Of a stretch of DNA of 64,000 nucleotides, positions 18,594 through 27,127 are shown piece by piece; position 1 is the first letter of the stretch; each line of letters starts with the position of its first letter. This stretch comes from Chryseobacterium cucumeris (GTDB lineage: Bacteria; Bacteroidota; Bacteroidia; Flavobacteriales; Weeksellaceae). The position numbers and the translations under genes were made by a program. The DNA lies in contig NZ_LUVZ01000012.1 of the NCBI RefSeq assembly GCF_001593385.1, forward strand, positions 248,001 to 312,000, in the 5' to 3' direction. Under the pieces are notes generated by a model. That model worked only from the letters and a program-made list of their open reading frames with translations. It made no database searches and had not been told where the DNA came from.

Positions 18594-18983
18594 TTGAAAA
18601 CTTATAACAAACATATCGGCCGCATCCTTATCCTGTGTCTGGTGCTTTTCTTAGTACCGAACTTAAGCTTTGCGTGCACAAAAAAAGATATAAAAAAGGA
18701 TCAAACTTTAGGTTATAAGTGTCAAACTAGTAGTTTATCAGATAAATTCTGCTGTAAAACTGGTTTTTGTAAAAAAGATAAAGACCATAATGATTGCAAT
18801 GGCAAATGTAAACACAATTCCTGCCGATGCGGAACTGTCATCTCATTAACAGGACTTCCTGTTATGGACGGTCTGAAAATCAAAAATCATTTCATTGAAG
18901 AAACGAAACTTAAATTTAGTTTCAGTCAAACCTATTATTCTTCAGGGCTTTCTTCTATCTGGCAACCTCCCAAAATAGGATAA
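18594..18983 (+). CDS. Small Cys-rich exported protein, putative metal binding
   Basis: 129 aa. A signal peptide (hydrophobic core about 10-25, ending LSFAC) is followed by a Cys-rich stretch with about ten Cys between residues 27 and 80 (KFCCKTGFCKK, CNGKCKHNSCRC), suited to binding soft metals. The C-terminus ends IWQPPKIG, a tail I associate with small proteins next to metal-resistance genes in flavobacteria. No in-frame ATG exists; TTG at 18594 is the only plausible start, immediately after the promoter. It precedes copper-type HMA/DUF3347 genes, so a copper scavenging or sensing role is inferred. Confidence 0.7.
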   Translation: MKTYNKHIGRILILCLVLFLVPNLSFACTKKDIKKDQTLGYKCQTSSLSDKFCCKTGFCKKDKDHNDCNGKCKHNSCRCGTVISLTGLPVMDGLKIKNHFIEETKLKFSFSQTYYSSGLSSIWQPPKIG

Positions 18984-19081
18984 TTATCTGTCTGTACAGC
19001 CAGAAATAGGTCTTGTCGAAGGCAAACTTTTGTTTTCGGACACACGGTCGTATTCCAATTATCAATTTTAAAAATCAAAAA

Positions 19082-19966
19082 ATGAAATCATTATCAAAAA
19101 TATTGATGGTAATCATTGTATTACTATCATATACTATAAGCTTTGCACAGATCAAAAATGCAAAGACAGAGACAGTAAAAATATATGGCAACTGTGAAAT
19201 GTGTAAAGCCAATATCGAAAAAGCCGGGAATCTAAAGAATATCTCATCCGTAGAGTGGAATGAAGATACAAAAATGGCTACCCTGAATTATGATGCCCAA
19301 AAAACAAATCAGGAAGAAATACTTAAGCGTATTGCTTTAGCGGGTTATGACAGTGAAAAGTTCTTAGCTCCGGACGATGTTTACAGTAAGCTGCCGGGCT
19401 GCTGCCAGTACAAAAGAGAATTAAAACCTGCCAACATGAATAAAGATCAGGGAATGAATATGAATAACGAACACGCTAATCATGATCACAGCAAAATGAC
19501 CCAGGCTAACAACTCTGAAAATAAAAACGAATTTCAGCTTAAAGCAGTTTTTGACAATTATTTTTCTTTAAAAGATGCACTGGTAAATACTGATGCAGGG
19601 ACTTCATCGGCAAGGGCCGCCTCTTTGGTAAAAGCGATTCGAAATGTTGAAATGGGTAAGCTTTCCAATGAAGAACATACTGTTTGGATGAAAGTTTTAA
19701 AAGAACTGACAGCACAGGCAGAAAAGATAGCAACTACTAAAGACATCGAAAAGCAGAGAGGTACTTTTGCGCTTCTGTCTGAAAACATCTATGCCCTTAC
19801 CAAAGTTTCAAAACATAGCGAAACAGTGTATTACCAGCATTGCCCAATGTTTAATAATGGAAAAGGAGCGAATTGGCTTAGCAAAGAAGAATCCATCAAA
19901 AATCCATTTTACGGTTCTAAAATGCTTACCTGCGGGAGTGTTCAGGAAACCATCAACCATCAATAA
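19082..19966 (+). CDS. Periplasmic HMA + DUF3347 copper-binding protein
   Basis: 294 aa from the ATG at 19082, which opens a Sec signal peptide (ends SFAQ); earlier in-frame codons would mask it. Domain 1 (about 29-95) is a heavy-metal-associated fold with CEMC (Cys38/Cys41). A Met/His-rich linker (about 118-140, MNMNNEHANHDHSKM) follows. Domain 2 (about 150-290) is DUF3347, with HCPM at 253-256 and a distal MLTCGSV (Cys284). DUF3347 occurs fused to CusB-type proteins, so Cu(I)/Ag(I) capture in the periplasm is likely. The next gene encodes a second DUF3347 protein with the same motif spacing. Confidence 0.88.
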   Translation: MKSLSKILMVIIVLLSYTISFAQIKNAKTETVKIYGNCEMCKANIEKAGNLKNISSVEWNEDTKMATLNYDAQKTNQEEILKRIALAGYDSEKFLAPDDVYSKLPGCCQYKRELKPANMNKDQGMNMNNEHANHDHSKMTQANNSENKNEFQLKAVFDNYFSLKDALVNTDAGTSSARAASLVKAIRNVEMGKLSNEEHTVWMKVLKELTAQAEKIATTKDIEKQRGTFALLSENIYALTKVSKHSETVYYQHCPMFNNGKGANWLSKEESIKNPFYGSKMLTCGSVQETINHQ

Positions 19967-19997
19967 TAAAAAACTTTAATAAGTAAATATTAATACA

Positions 19998-20639
19998 ATG
20001 AAACATATAATAGTATCAATCATCATATTAACAGCCGCAATCTCCTGCAAACAGTCTCCAAATAAAAACAGTGAGGTAAAAATACAGGACAGTACATCTA
20101 TATCTGAGACAAAGAGATCACCATCACGTGATTCAGCTGTTTCTGCTGAACCAGTAATTGCTCCTGATCAGAAAACTGAAACGGTTAAAACAGAGACTAA
20201 CCCCCAAAACTTTAGCATTGAACCTATTGTTAAAGATTATTTAGCCCTTAAAAATGCACTTGTTGCAGACAATGACAAGGGAGCAGCCAATGCAGGAAAA
20301 AAATTACTGTCGACCCTCAAGAATGTGGATGTGAAAAGTATTCCTTCCAGTAAACAAAAAGAGTATCAAGAAATAGCAGACAACGTAAAGGAAAATGCAG
20401 AACATATTGGTGATAATGCAGGGAAAATTGATCATCAGCGTGAGCATCTGGCTTCTTTAAGTAAAGATGTTTCGAATCTTATCGCCTTATTTGGCAGTTC
20501 ACAAAAACTGTATCAGGATCATTGTCCAATGTATAATGACGGTAAAGGAGCAGTATGGATCAGTGAAACCAAAGACATCAAAAATCCTTACTATGGAAAT
20601 CAGATGTTAAACTGTGGTTCTGTGAAAAAAGAGTTCTGA
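19998..20639 (+). CDS. DUF3347 lipoprotein, copper binding
   Basis: 213 aa. Lipobox AISC near residue 17, a Ser/Thr/Lys-rich linker to about 70, then one DUF3347 domain (about 75-210) with HCPMYNDGKG and MLNCGSV, closely matching the preceding protein (HCPMFNNGKG, MLTCGSV). It lacks the HMA domain. Lies 31 nt after that gene and 2 nt before the haem-binding gene, so it is in the same operon. Probably a membrane-tethered periplasmic Cu(I) binder. Confidence 0.87.
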   Translation: MKHIIVSIIILTAAISCKQSPNKNSEVKIQDSTSISETKRSPSRDSAVSAEPVIAPDQKTETVKTETNPQNFSIEPIVKDYLALKNALVADNDKGAANAGKKLLSTLKNVDVKSIPSSKQKEYQEIADNVKENAEHIGDNAGKIDHQREHLASLSKDVSNLIALFGSSQKLYQDHCPMYNDGKGAVWISETKDIKNPYYGNQMLNCGSVKKEF

Positions 20640-20641
20640 GA

Positions 20642-21103
20642 ATGAAACAAATACTGAAAAGAATTTTGGTATTTGTTCTGTTTCTTTTTATTGCAATACA
20701 AATGTATCAGCCCGCCTTTAATATAGATAAAGGCAAGGCTGCTACAAAAGATTTTATAAGAGTATATAAAATGCCGGCTGAAGTACAAACTCTGTTTCGG
20801 AATTCCTGTTATGACTGTCACAGTAACAATACCGATTATGTGTGGTACGATTACATACAGCCTGTAAGATCACTTGTAGAAAGCCACATTAAAGAGGCGA
20901 AAAATGATCTGAATTTCAATGAATGGGAAACCTATTCCAACCGAAAACAGGAAAGATTGCTGAATTCAATAAAAGAACAGATTGTAAACAGGCAAATGCC
21001 ATTGTCGTCTTACACTCTGATGCACAGAAAAGCAAAACTGAGTGATGACGAAATTAAAACAATGACCGAATGGTTAAAAGAGCAGAGCAAAGTTTATGAA
21101 TAA
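20642..21103 (+). CDS. Haem-binding domain protein (Haem_bd family)
   Basis: 153 aa. N-terminal membrane anchor (about 7-21) and a c-type haem site CYDCH (Cys56, Cys59, His60) in NSCYDCHSNNTDYVWYDYIQPV, with WLKEQ near the C-terminus. This matches Haem_bd proteins of Bacteroidota, periplasm-facing monohaem proteins. Overlaps the multicopper oxidase gene by 8 nt. It may pass electrons to or from the oxidase (inference); the in-operon position is the only support. Confidence 0.85.
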   Translation: MKQILKRILVFVLFLFIAIQMYQPAFNIDKGKAATKDFIRVYKMPAEVQTLFRNSCYDCHSNNTDYVWYDYIQPVRSLVESHIKEAKNDLNFNEWETYSNRKQERLLNSIKEQIVNRQMPLSSYTLMHRKAKLSDDEIKTMTEWLKEQSKVYE

Positions 21104-23396
21104 AAATAATACAATGAATATACCTCAGAATATCGCCATAAGATTACTTCAGGCAGTTTTGATTTTCTTCTGCTGGCAAGGTGTTTTGGCACAGAAAGTA
21201 GTACGATATGAGCTATATGTAAAAGATACCCTGGTCAGCTACGCCGGGAAAGAAAAAAGAGCCATCGCTGTTAACGGACAGATACCAATGCCTACTCTTA
21301 CCTTTACAGAAGGAGATACCGCAGAAATTGTAGTCCACAATCAGCTGAAAGAGAGTACATCACTGCATTGGCATGGCGTATTTTTACCCAATAAAGAAGA
21401 CGGTGTACCATGGCTGACGCAAAAACCTATAAAGCCTGGAGCTACCTATACCTATCGTTTCCCGATTATTCAACACGGAACACACTGGTATCATTCCCAT
21501 TCCGGACTTCAGGAACAGATTGGAATGTATGGAAGCTTCGTCATGAAAAAAAGAGAGGATGACAAAACTTTCAGAAAAGGAATTGATGACCTGCCGACAG
21601 TTCCTATTATCCTAAGTGAATGGACGAACCTGAATCCTGATAATATCAACAGAATGCTTCACAATGCCAACGACTGGGCGGCCATTAAAAAAAATGCCAC
21701 ACAGTCTTACGTGGAAGCCATTAAAGAAGGTCACTTTAAAACAAAACTGACCAATGAGTGGAAACGCGTGCTGGCCATGGATGTAAGTGATGTATATTAT
21801 GATAAAGTATTAATCAATGGAAATAACAGTACTGATTTAACAACCGTTGATGGGCAAAAGCTAAAAGCAGGAGATAAAGTACGTTTAAGGATCTCAAACG
21901 GAGGAGCCTCTTCCTATTTCTGGTTACGTTATGCAGGAGGTAAAATTACCGTTGTGGCCAATGATGGTAATGATGTGGAACCGATAGAAGTAGACAGACT
22001 GATTATTGCTGTTTCTGAAACCTATGATATCGTAGTAACCATTCCTCAGGATGGCGTTTCCTATGAATTTTTAGCTACCACAGAAGACAGAACCCAATCT
22101 GCAAGTTACTTTGTAGGTAATGGCATCAAACAGCTTATTTCTCCTCTTCCCAAACTTAAATACTTTGAAGGAATGAAAATGATGAATGACATGATGAAAA
22201 TGAACGGAGATCTTAATGATATGGGAATGAAAATGAGCCTTAACCAAATGGATATGAATGTGGTGATGTACCCTGAGATTACAGGTGATGGAAAGCAGAA
22301 ACAGGATCACAGCCAACACAATATGAATGCAGATCAGGAAATGAATATGGATAGTAACAGATATAATGCCAATGCTCTAGGACATATTAAAACCCTGAAT
22401 TATGCCATGTTGCAATCTCCTTATAACACAGAACTTCCTAAAGATGCTCCGGTAAAGGAATTAAAATTTACCCTCACCGGAAATATGAACCGCTATGTGT
22501 GGAGCATGGATAATAAAATCTTATCTGAAACCGATAAAATCCCTGTAAAAAAAGGAGAAATATTAAGAATTACCATTTATAATAATTCCATGATGAGGCA
22601 TCCGATGCATTTACATGGTTTTGATTTCAGGGTAATTAATGGCAAAGGAGAAAAGTCTCCCCTGAAAAATGTACTGGATGTGATGCCAATGGAAACCGAT
22701 ACAATTGAATTTCAGGCTAATGAAGAAGGCGACTGGTTCTTCCACTGCCATATCCTTTATCATATGATGGCAGGAATGAACAGGGTTTTTGCAGTAGATG
22801 ATTATAAAAACCCTTATTTACCAGACAAAAAAGAAGCCTATAACATGCTTCAGAGAGAAAGCAATATGCCTCATTTTATGATTCAGAATGACTTTGCAAC
22901 CAATGGAAATGACGGGGATGCAATGCTTCAGACCGCAAGATGGAACCTCTCTGCAGAATGGCGTTTAGGATATAATGATATGCACGGATATGAGGTGGAA
23001 ACGCATTTGGGAAGATACATCGGGAAGATGCAGTGGTTTATGCCGTTTGTAGGATTTGACTTCCGCTATAGAAAAATGGGAATAGATGAACAGGAGAAAA
23101 ATATCTTCGGGCAAAAGAACGAAAAAGATACCCGAAGAGCAATCAGTTTAGGTTTCGTGTATACCCTTCCGATGCTGATCAACTTTCAGGCAGAAGTATA
23201 TCATGACGGTATCATTCGTTTACAGCTGATGAGAGAAGATATTCCAATATCAAAACGTTTGAGAGGAGGCTTCATGGTCAATACCGACAAAGAATACATG
23301 ACCGAATTGAAGTATATTCTTAATAAAAATGTAAGTATTCGTGCCCACTATGACAGTGATATGGGATGGGGAGCAGGAATTTCTTTAGCTTACTAA
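21096..23396 (+). CDS. Multicopper oxidase (CopA-like) with C-terminal beta-barrel-like extension
   Basis: 766 aa. Sec signal peptide (ends GVLAQ). Copper ligands are complete: HWH (91-93), HWYHSH (130-135), HPMHLHG (His502/505/507) and HCHILYH (His550/552/556), giving one type 1 and a trinuclear centre. A Met-rich insert (about 359-420, many MxM/MxxM) is typical of Cu(I)-oxidising CopA/CueO enzymes. Residues about 610-766 resemble CopB-type outer-membrane strands and end in GAGISLAY, with a final aromatic. Likely oxidises Cu(I) to Cu(II) outside the cytoplasm. The start may instead be the second Met at 21114. Confidence 0.9.
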   Translation: MNKNNTMNIPQNIAIRLLQAVLIFFCWQGVLAQKVVRYELYVKDTLVSYAGKEKRAIAVNGQIPMPTLTFTEGDTAEIVVHNQLKESTSLHWHGVFLPNKEDGVPWLTQKPIKPGATYTYRFPIIQHGTHWYHSHSGLQEQIGMYGSFVMKKREDDKTFRKGIDDLPTVPIILSEWTNLNPDNINRMLHNANDWAAIKKNATQSYVEAIKEGHFKTKLTNEWKRVLAMDVSDVYYDKVLINGNNSTDLTTVDGQKLKAGDKVRLRISNGGASSYFWLRYAGGKITVVANDGNDVEPIEVDRLIIAVSETYDIVVTIPQDGVSYEFLATTEDRTQSASYFVGNGIKQLISPLPKLKYFEGMKMMNDMMKMNGDLNDMGMKMSLNQMDMNVVMYPEITGDGKQKQDHSQHNMNADQEMNMDSNRYNANALGHIKTLNYAMLQSPYNTELPKDAPVKELKFTLTGNMNRYVWSMDNKILSETDKIPVKKGEILRITIYNNSMMRHPMHLHGFDFRVINGKGEKSPLKNVLDVMPMETDTIEFQANEEGDWFFHCHILYHMMAGMNRVFAVDDYKNPYLPDKKEAYNMLQRESNMPHFMIQNDFATNGNDGDAMLQTARWNLSAEWRLGYNDMHGYEVETHLGRYIGKMQWFMPFVGFDFRYRKMGIDEQEKNIFGQKNEKDTRRAISLGFVYTLPMLINFQAEVYHDGIIRLQLMREDIPISKRLRGGFMVNTDKEYMTELKYILNKNVSIRAHYDSDMGWGAGISLAY

Positions 23397-23446
23397 ATGA
23401 TAATTAAGAAGAATATACTCACATTATTCTGATACAAGAGGAGGCT

Positions 23447-23488
23447 GGCTGTCTCTTATGTTTGCAAAGTCAAATGTAGGAGACAGCT
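23447..23488 (+). terminator. Hairpin after multicopper oxidase
   Basis: GCTGTCTC pairs with GAGACAGC (one further G-T pair at the base) over a 24-nt loop, followed by a T/C-rich run. Probably ends the copper operon; no clean T-tract. Confidence 0.5.
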
Positions 23489-23639
23489 CTTCTTTCTTTT
23501 GGATCTATAGGAAGAATATGCCTTAGTGACATGTTTTGCTCTCCACATGGCTTCTTCATGCAGATAAAATTTAGTATATAGTTTCATAGTCTTTTTCAAT
23601 ACCAAATTTTAGTATTGTTTCTTCATTGTAAATATTCAT
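23456..23639 (-). pseudogene. Decayed small gene with one frameshift
   Basis: An ATG at 23639 opens MNIYNEETILKFGIEKDYET and stops at 23571-23573. A shift of one base continues as TKFYLHEEAMWRAKHVTKAY and ends at 23456-23458, inside the hairpin. Both halves have natural amino-acid composition, and the span is 184 nt (not a multiple of three), consistent with a single indel. Family not recognised. Confidence 0.4.
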
Positions 23640-23724
23640 TTTTGAGTAAAATTTGTTCAGGATGAAGGAATTCTTTATGTATTTCTTTATCTATAACCTT
23701 GATAATTGATCCGGATATATTACA
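23623..23724 (-). pseudogene. Short open frame, remnant of a decayed gene
   Basis: The frame reads SIIKVIDKEIHKEFLHPEQ and ends at 23623-23625. It has no start codon and is in the same frame as the fragment at 23737-23997, separated from it by two stops, so both may derive from one gene. Confidence 0.35.
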
Positions 23725-23736
23725 TTAACATACTTG

Positions 23737-24017
23737 TTAAACAAAAAATCCACTGTGCTGGAATACTTTAGCGGATTTTATTCCCTTTTCTCTTTCTATG
23801 ATAATTTTTAAGTGGAATTTTCCTTTCGTAAAACCAAAAATATTAAGCTTTTCATATAAAGAACTTTTATAACTCTTGAAAAAAGAATGATTAATTTCTG
23901 TTGTATGTAAGGGGAAGCTATCTGAGCCACATGAAATCTTAATAGTTTTTGAAGAACCTCTCTCAATGCCCTTTTGTTGAAATCTTTTTAGATATCCTTA
24001 TTCTTATAGAAAATCAT
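23737..24017 (-). pseudogene. Frameshifted small gene, about 90 codons
   Basis: An ATG at 24017 opens MIFYKNKDI and stops. A one-frame shift near 23992-24000 gives an 86-codon open frame with coding-like composition (KTIKISCGSDSFPLHTTE, LYEKLNIFGFTKGKFHLKII) ending at 23737-23739. The long frame contains no ATG, GTG or TTG. I do not recognise the family. Either a recent indel or a sequencing error could explain it. Confidence 0.4.
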
Positions 24018-24077
24018 TAATGTAACATTCAGATTTTCAAAATACTATATTGTTTATTTTTACTTCAAAAACACATC

Positions 24078-25613
24078 ATGCTGATCAAAATTTATGGAAG
24101 TGCCATTCATGGAGTGGCTGCACAGACCATTACTATTGAAGTGAATGTAGATACCGGAGGAATAGGATACCATCTCGTTGGGCTTCCTGATAACGCTATT
24201 AAGGAAAGCAGCTATAGAATTTCTGCAGCCCTGAAAAATGTCGGATTTAAAATTCCAGGAAAGAAAATTACCATTAATATGGCTCCTGCAGATCTTAGAA
24301 AAGAGGGCTCTGCTTACGATCTCAGCATTGCTATTGGTATTTTAACTGCTTCCGATCAAATACTGGCAGAGAACGTTAAAGATTATATTATTATGGGAGA
24401 GCTGTCACTGGACGGAAGTTTACAACCTATCAAAGGCGTTTTACCCATTGCAATTCAAGCCAGAGAAGAAGGCTTTAAAGGAATCATCCTTCCCAAACAA
24501 AATGCCAGAGAAGCAGCCATTGTCAACGATCTTGAAGTATACGGAGTTGAAAATATCAGAGAGGTTATTGATTTTTTTAATGAAGGAAAAGCGCTCGAAA
24601 AAGTTACATTGGATACCAGAAAAGAATTTCATGAAAAAATCAATGATTTCCCTTTCGATTTCTCAGAAGTTAAAGGTCAGGAAACCGCCAAAAGGGCGAT
24701 GGAAGTGGCAGCAGCAGGCGGACACAATATTATTCTGATCGGACCGCCCGGAAGCGGAAAGACAATGCTGGCCAAAAGGGTTCCCAGTATTTTGCCTCCA
24801 TTGACATTGAAAGAAGCTTTGGAAACAACAAAAATTCACTCTGTAGCCGGGAAAATAGGAACAGAAACATCATTGATGACTGTTCGTCCCTTCAGATCTC
24901 CACATCATACTATTTCAGATGTTGCTCTGGTAGGAGGGGGAAGTTATCCACAACCAGGAGAAATCTCTCTTGCTCATAACGGAGTTTTGTTTCTGGACGA
25001 AATGCCCGAATTTAAGAGAACAGTGCTGGAAGTCATGAGACAGCCTTTGGAAGATCGTGAAGTAACGATTTCAAGAGCCAGATTTACTGTAAACTATCCG
25101 GCAAGTTTTATGCTGGTAGCTTCTATGAACCCCAGTCCAAGCGGATTCTTTCCCGATGATCCTAATAATACTTCATCTGTTTACGAAATGCAGCGGTACA
25201 TGAGTAAACTTTCCGGGCCGCTTTTAGATAGAATAGACATTCATATTGAAGTTCAAAAGGTAGAATTTGAGCAGCTTTCCGAGAAAAGAAAAGGAGAGAA
25301 GAGCAAAGATATCAGACAGCGGGTTTTGAAAGCAAGAGATATTCAGAATAAAAGATATCAAAACCTCAATATCAGCAGTAATGCTCAAATAGGACCTAAG
25401 GAAATTGAGGCCTATTGTGAACTGGATGAAACGTCTTTCGGTCTCATCAAATTAGCTATGGAAAAACTTAATCTTTCGGCAAGAGCTTATGACAGAATTC
25501 TTAAAGTTGCCAGAACAATAGCCGACCTTGAAGAATCTGAAAAGATTCTGTCTCATCATATTTCCGAAGCCATACAATACAGGAGTCTGGATCGTGAATT
25601 CTGGAATGGATAA
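24078..25613 (+). CDS. comM: YifB/ComM-family Mg-chelatase-like AAA ATPase
   Basis: 511 aa, normal family length. N-terminal ChlI/Lon-like domain (about 20-140, GLPDNAIKESSYRI), then the AAA core with Walker A GPPGSGKT (222-229) and Walker B VLFLDEMPEF (about 303-312), and the C-terminal Mg_chelatase_C helices (LSARAYDRILKVARTIADL). In transformable bacteria ComM is a helicase that promotes branch migration during integration of taken-up DNA. A dprA gene is also present in this window, consistent with natural transformation. Confidence 0.92.
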   Translation: MLIKIYGSAIHGVAAQTITIEVNVDTGGIGYHLVGLPDNAIKESSYRISAALKNVGFKIPGKKITINMAPADLRKEGSAYDLSIAIGILTASDQILAENVKDYIIMGELSLDGSLQPIKGVLPIAIQAREEGFKGIILPKQNAREAAIVNDLEVYGVENIREVIDFFNEGKALEKVTLDTRKEFHEKINDFPFDFSEVKGQETAKRAMEVAAAGGHNIILIGPPGSGKTMLAKRVPSILPPLTLKEALETTKIHSVAGKIGTETSLMTVRPFRSPHHTISDVALVGGGSYPQPGEISLAHNGVLFLDEMPEFKRTVLEVMRQPLEDREVTISRARFTVNYPASFMLVASMNPSPSGFFPDDPNNTSSVYEMQRYMSKLSGPLLDRIDIHIEVQKVEFEQLSEKRKGEKSKDIRQRVLKARDIQNKRYQNLNISSNAQIGPKEIEAYCELDETSFGLIKLAMEKLNLSARAYDRILKVARTIADLEESEKILSHHISEAIQYRSLDREFWNG

Positions 25614-25642
25614 ACAATCCGACCTCTTTTTCTTAGAAAAAT

Positions 25643-26575
25643 TTATACTGTACCTGCCTTCTGGTCAATTTTAAGATTGATCGAAAAAGGGTCGTTATAT
25701 ACTTTGGGAATCCATTGAAACTGATCATTCACTTTATTAATATATCCTATTCCCGGCCATGGAAGATGGGCAGAGCAGATAAGTGTTCTGTTTTGATAGC
25801 AGTTTTCAAGAACTTTCTTGCGGGCTTCAACACCTGTTGCAAAGTCAATATCCCATTGTGTTCCCCAATGCGGTTTTGCAATAAGGAGGGGAGAGTGAAA
25901 AAGATCTACCACATTGGTTATTGATAAATCCCCATCATTCACTGTATAAATAATATGACCCGGAGTATGTCCGGGAGCAGCTTCTGTTTGAATGCATGAG
26001 AATAATTGATCACCCATTTCAAACTTTGTAAGCCGGCTGTTTATGGCAGAAAGAACTTTTCTAACCAAAGGTATGCTTGGCTTTCCTCCTTCCGGGTTTT
26101 TACTTTTCTGAAAATCCGGTTCATCACTTGTCCAGAATTCAAATTCCTGACTGGAAATATAATAACGGGCATTCGGAAATACGAAATCCCCGTTTTTAGA
26201 AAGAATTCCTCCGATATGATCCCGGTGAGCGTGTGTAATCAGAATATCAGTAACAGACTCTGGTGTAAACCCTGCTGCAGTAAGGCTGTATACTAATTTC
26301 CCCGCGTTTTCTTCATCATAAAACCCTTCTCCTGTGTCCACTAAAATGTTGCGGTCACCTTTTTTAATAAGCATAACATTAATAGGTGCTTCATAATAAG
26401 ATTCAGATAGATAAAGATTACGAAGTTCATCTTTTACAAGATTTTGAGGGATGCCTGGTGCTAAGATAGGCTGGTGATATCCAATACCAAAATATCCGTC
26501 AGAAAGTATAAAAATATCCAGTTCATTGCATGGAATGTGTATAAATCCATGGTCTCTCTTCAGTTTTTGATCCAT
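25643..26575 (-). CDS. Metallo-beta-lactamase-fold hydrolase, possible AHL lactonase
   Basis: 310 aa. Metal-binding motif HAHRDH (His115, His117, Asp119, His120) followed by IGGIL, with downstream PGHTPGH and SAHLPWPG metal-ligand segments. The N-terminal part (ILSDGYFGIG, ILVDTGEG) fits the lactonase-like branch of the fold. Chryseobacterium is known to have an acyl-homoserine lactone lactonase of this fold (AidC), but I cannot tell whether this gene is its orthologue. No signal peptide. Divergent from the A-T-R synthetase gene across about 550 nt. Confidence 0.82.
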   Translation of the reverse strand: MDQKLKRDHGFIHIPCNELDIFILSDGYFGIGYHQPILAPGIPQNLVKDELRNLYLSESYYEAPINVMLIKKGDRNILVDTGEGFYDEENAGKLVYSLTAAGFTPESVTDILITHAHRDHIGGILSKNGDFVFPNARYYISSQEFEFWTSDEPDFQKSKNPEGGKPSIPLVRKVLSAINSRLTKFEMGDQLFSCIQTEAAPGHTPGHIIYTVNDGDLSITNVVDLFHSPLLIAKPHWGTQWDIDFATGVEARKKVLENCYQNRTLICSAHLPWPGIGYINKVNDQFQWIPKVYNDPFSINLKIDQKAGTV

Positions 26576-26606
26576 ACTAGAATGAAGTGTATTTTATTTT
26601 GTTTTA

Positions 26607-26614
26607 CAAATGTA
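26607..26614 (-). promoter_or_regulatory. -7 promoter element TACATTTG
   Basis: Exact TAnnTTTG on the minus strand, 32 nt before the hydrolase ATG at 26575. Confidence 0.55.
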
Positions 26615-26813
26615 GAGAATATTCCCATACATTGATCCTGTTAAATATAGATATAGAAAAGTTTTACTCTAGGTTGCGTAATGTATTGTAATCCAGTTTT
26701 TTTATTTTCATCTCTTCCACAATATCTATTTCGGGATGTGGTAGATGATCGTAATTATGTAACGCATAGTTTGAAATATTATGATAAGTTTGATTACCAA
26801 ATTTTTAAAAATA

Positions 26814-26984
26814 TTACATTATGAAAATTAAATCTTTAAATTCTGAATAGAGTCTTGTCTCTAATTCCTGAAGAATATCTGCAATGTATTCTTTCTTCTT
26901 TTCGACTGCAATAAACATCGTTTGAACACTGTTTACCGGTCTGCTCACTGACAGGGTCGAGTGAAACTCTGTATCATTCGGTTT
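26814..26984 (-). pseudogene. Coding-like fragment without start
   Basis: The open frame reads STLSVSRPVNSVQTMFIAVE, then KKKEYIADILQELETRLY, and ends FKDLIFIM. The composition looks like a real C-terminal protein segment. An internal ATG exists, but upstream a stop lies only 57 codons back. It may be the last part of a lost gene. Confidence 0.3.
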
Positions 26985-27127
26985 TTAAAACTATTATGAA
27001 AACACATTGAGTAAAATAAGCTGTGGTTATGCTTTACGTCCTTTTTTTCTCATTTCAAGGAGTTTAAAATGAACTTATCGAAGCATTAAGCTGCCAATTA
27101 CAAATTTTTAATCCAAATCAAATTATT

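Larger units (their letters stand above)
23397..24077. other. Gene-poor gap with hairpin and decayed minus-strand genes
   Basis: 681 nt between the oxidase and comM-like genes. It holds a hairpin (23447-23488) and broken open frames on the minus strand (see entries at 23456, 23623 and 23737). Nothing intact was found. Confidence 0.6.
26576..27127. other. Intergenic stretch upstream of the A-T-R enzyme
   Basis: 552 nt containing the promoter element for the hydrolase (26607-26614) and a 57-codon minus-strand open frame (26814-26984). No intact gene and no clear rightward promoter were seen. Confidence 0.5.

Noticed and set aside
19013..19081. Earlier start for the HMA-DUF3347 protein
   Set aside because: The extra residues would hide a good signal peptide.
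24078..25613. Magnesium chelatase subunit for chlorophyll synthesis
   Set aside because: The domain order and C-terminal helices fit YifB/ComM; no other chelatase genes are present.
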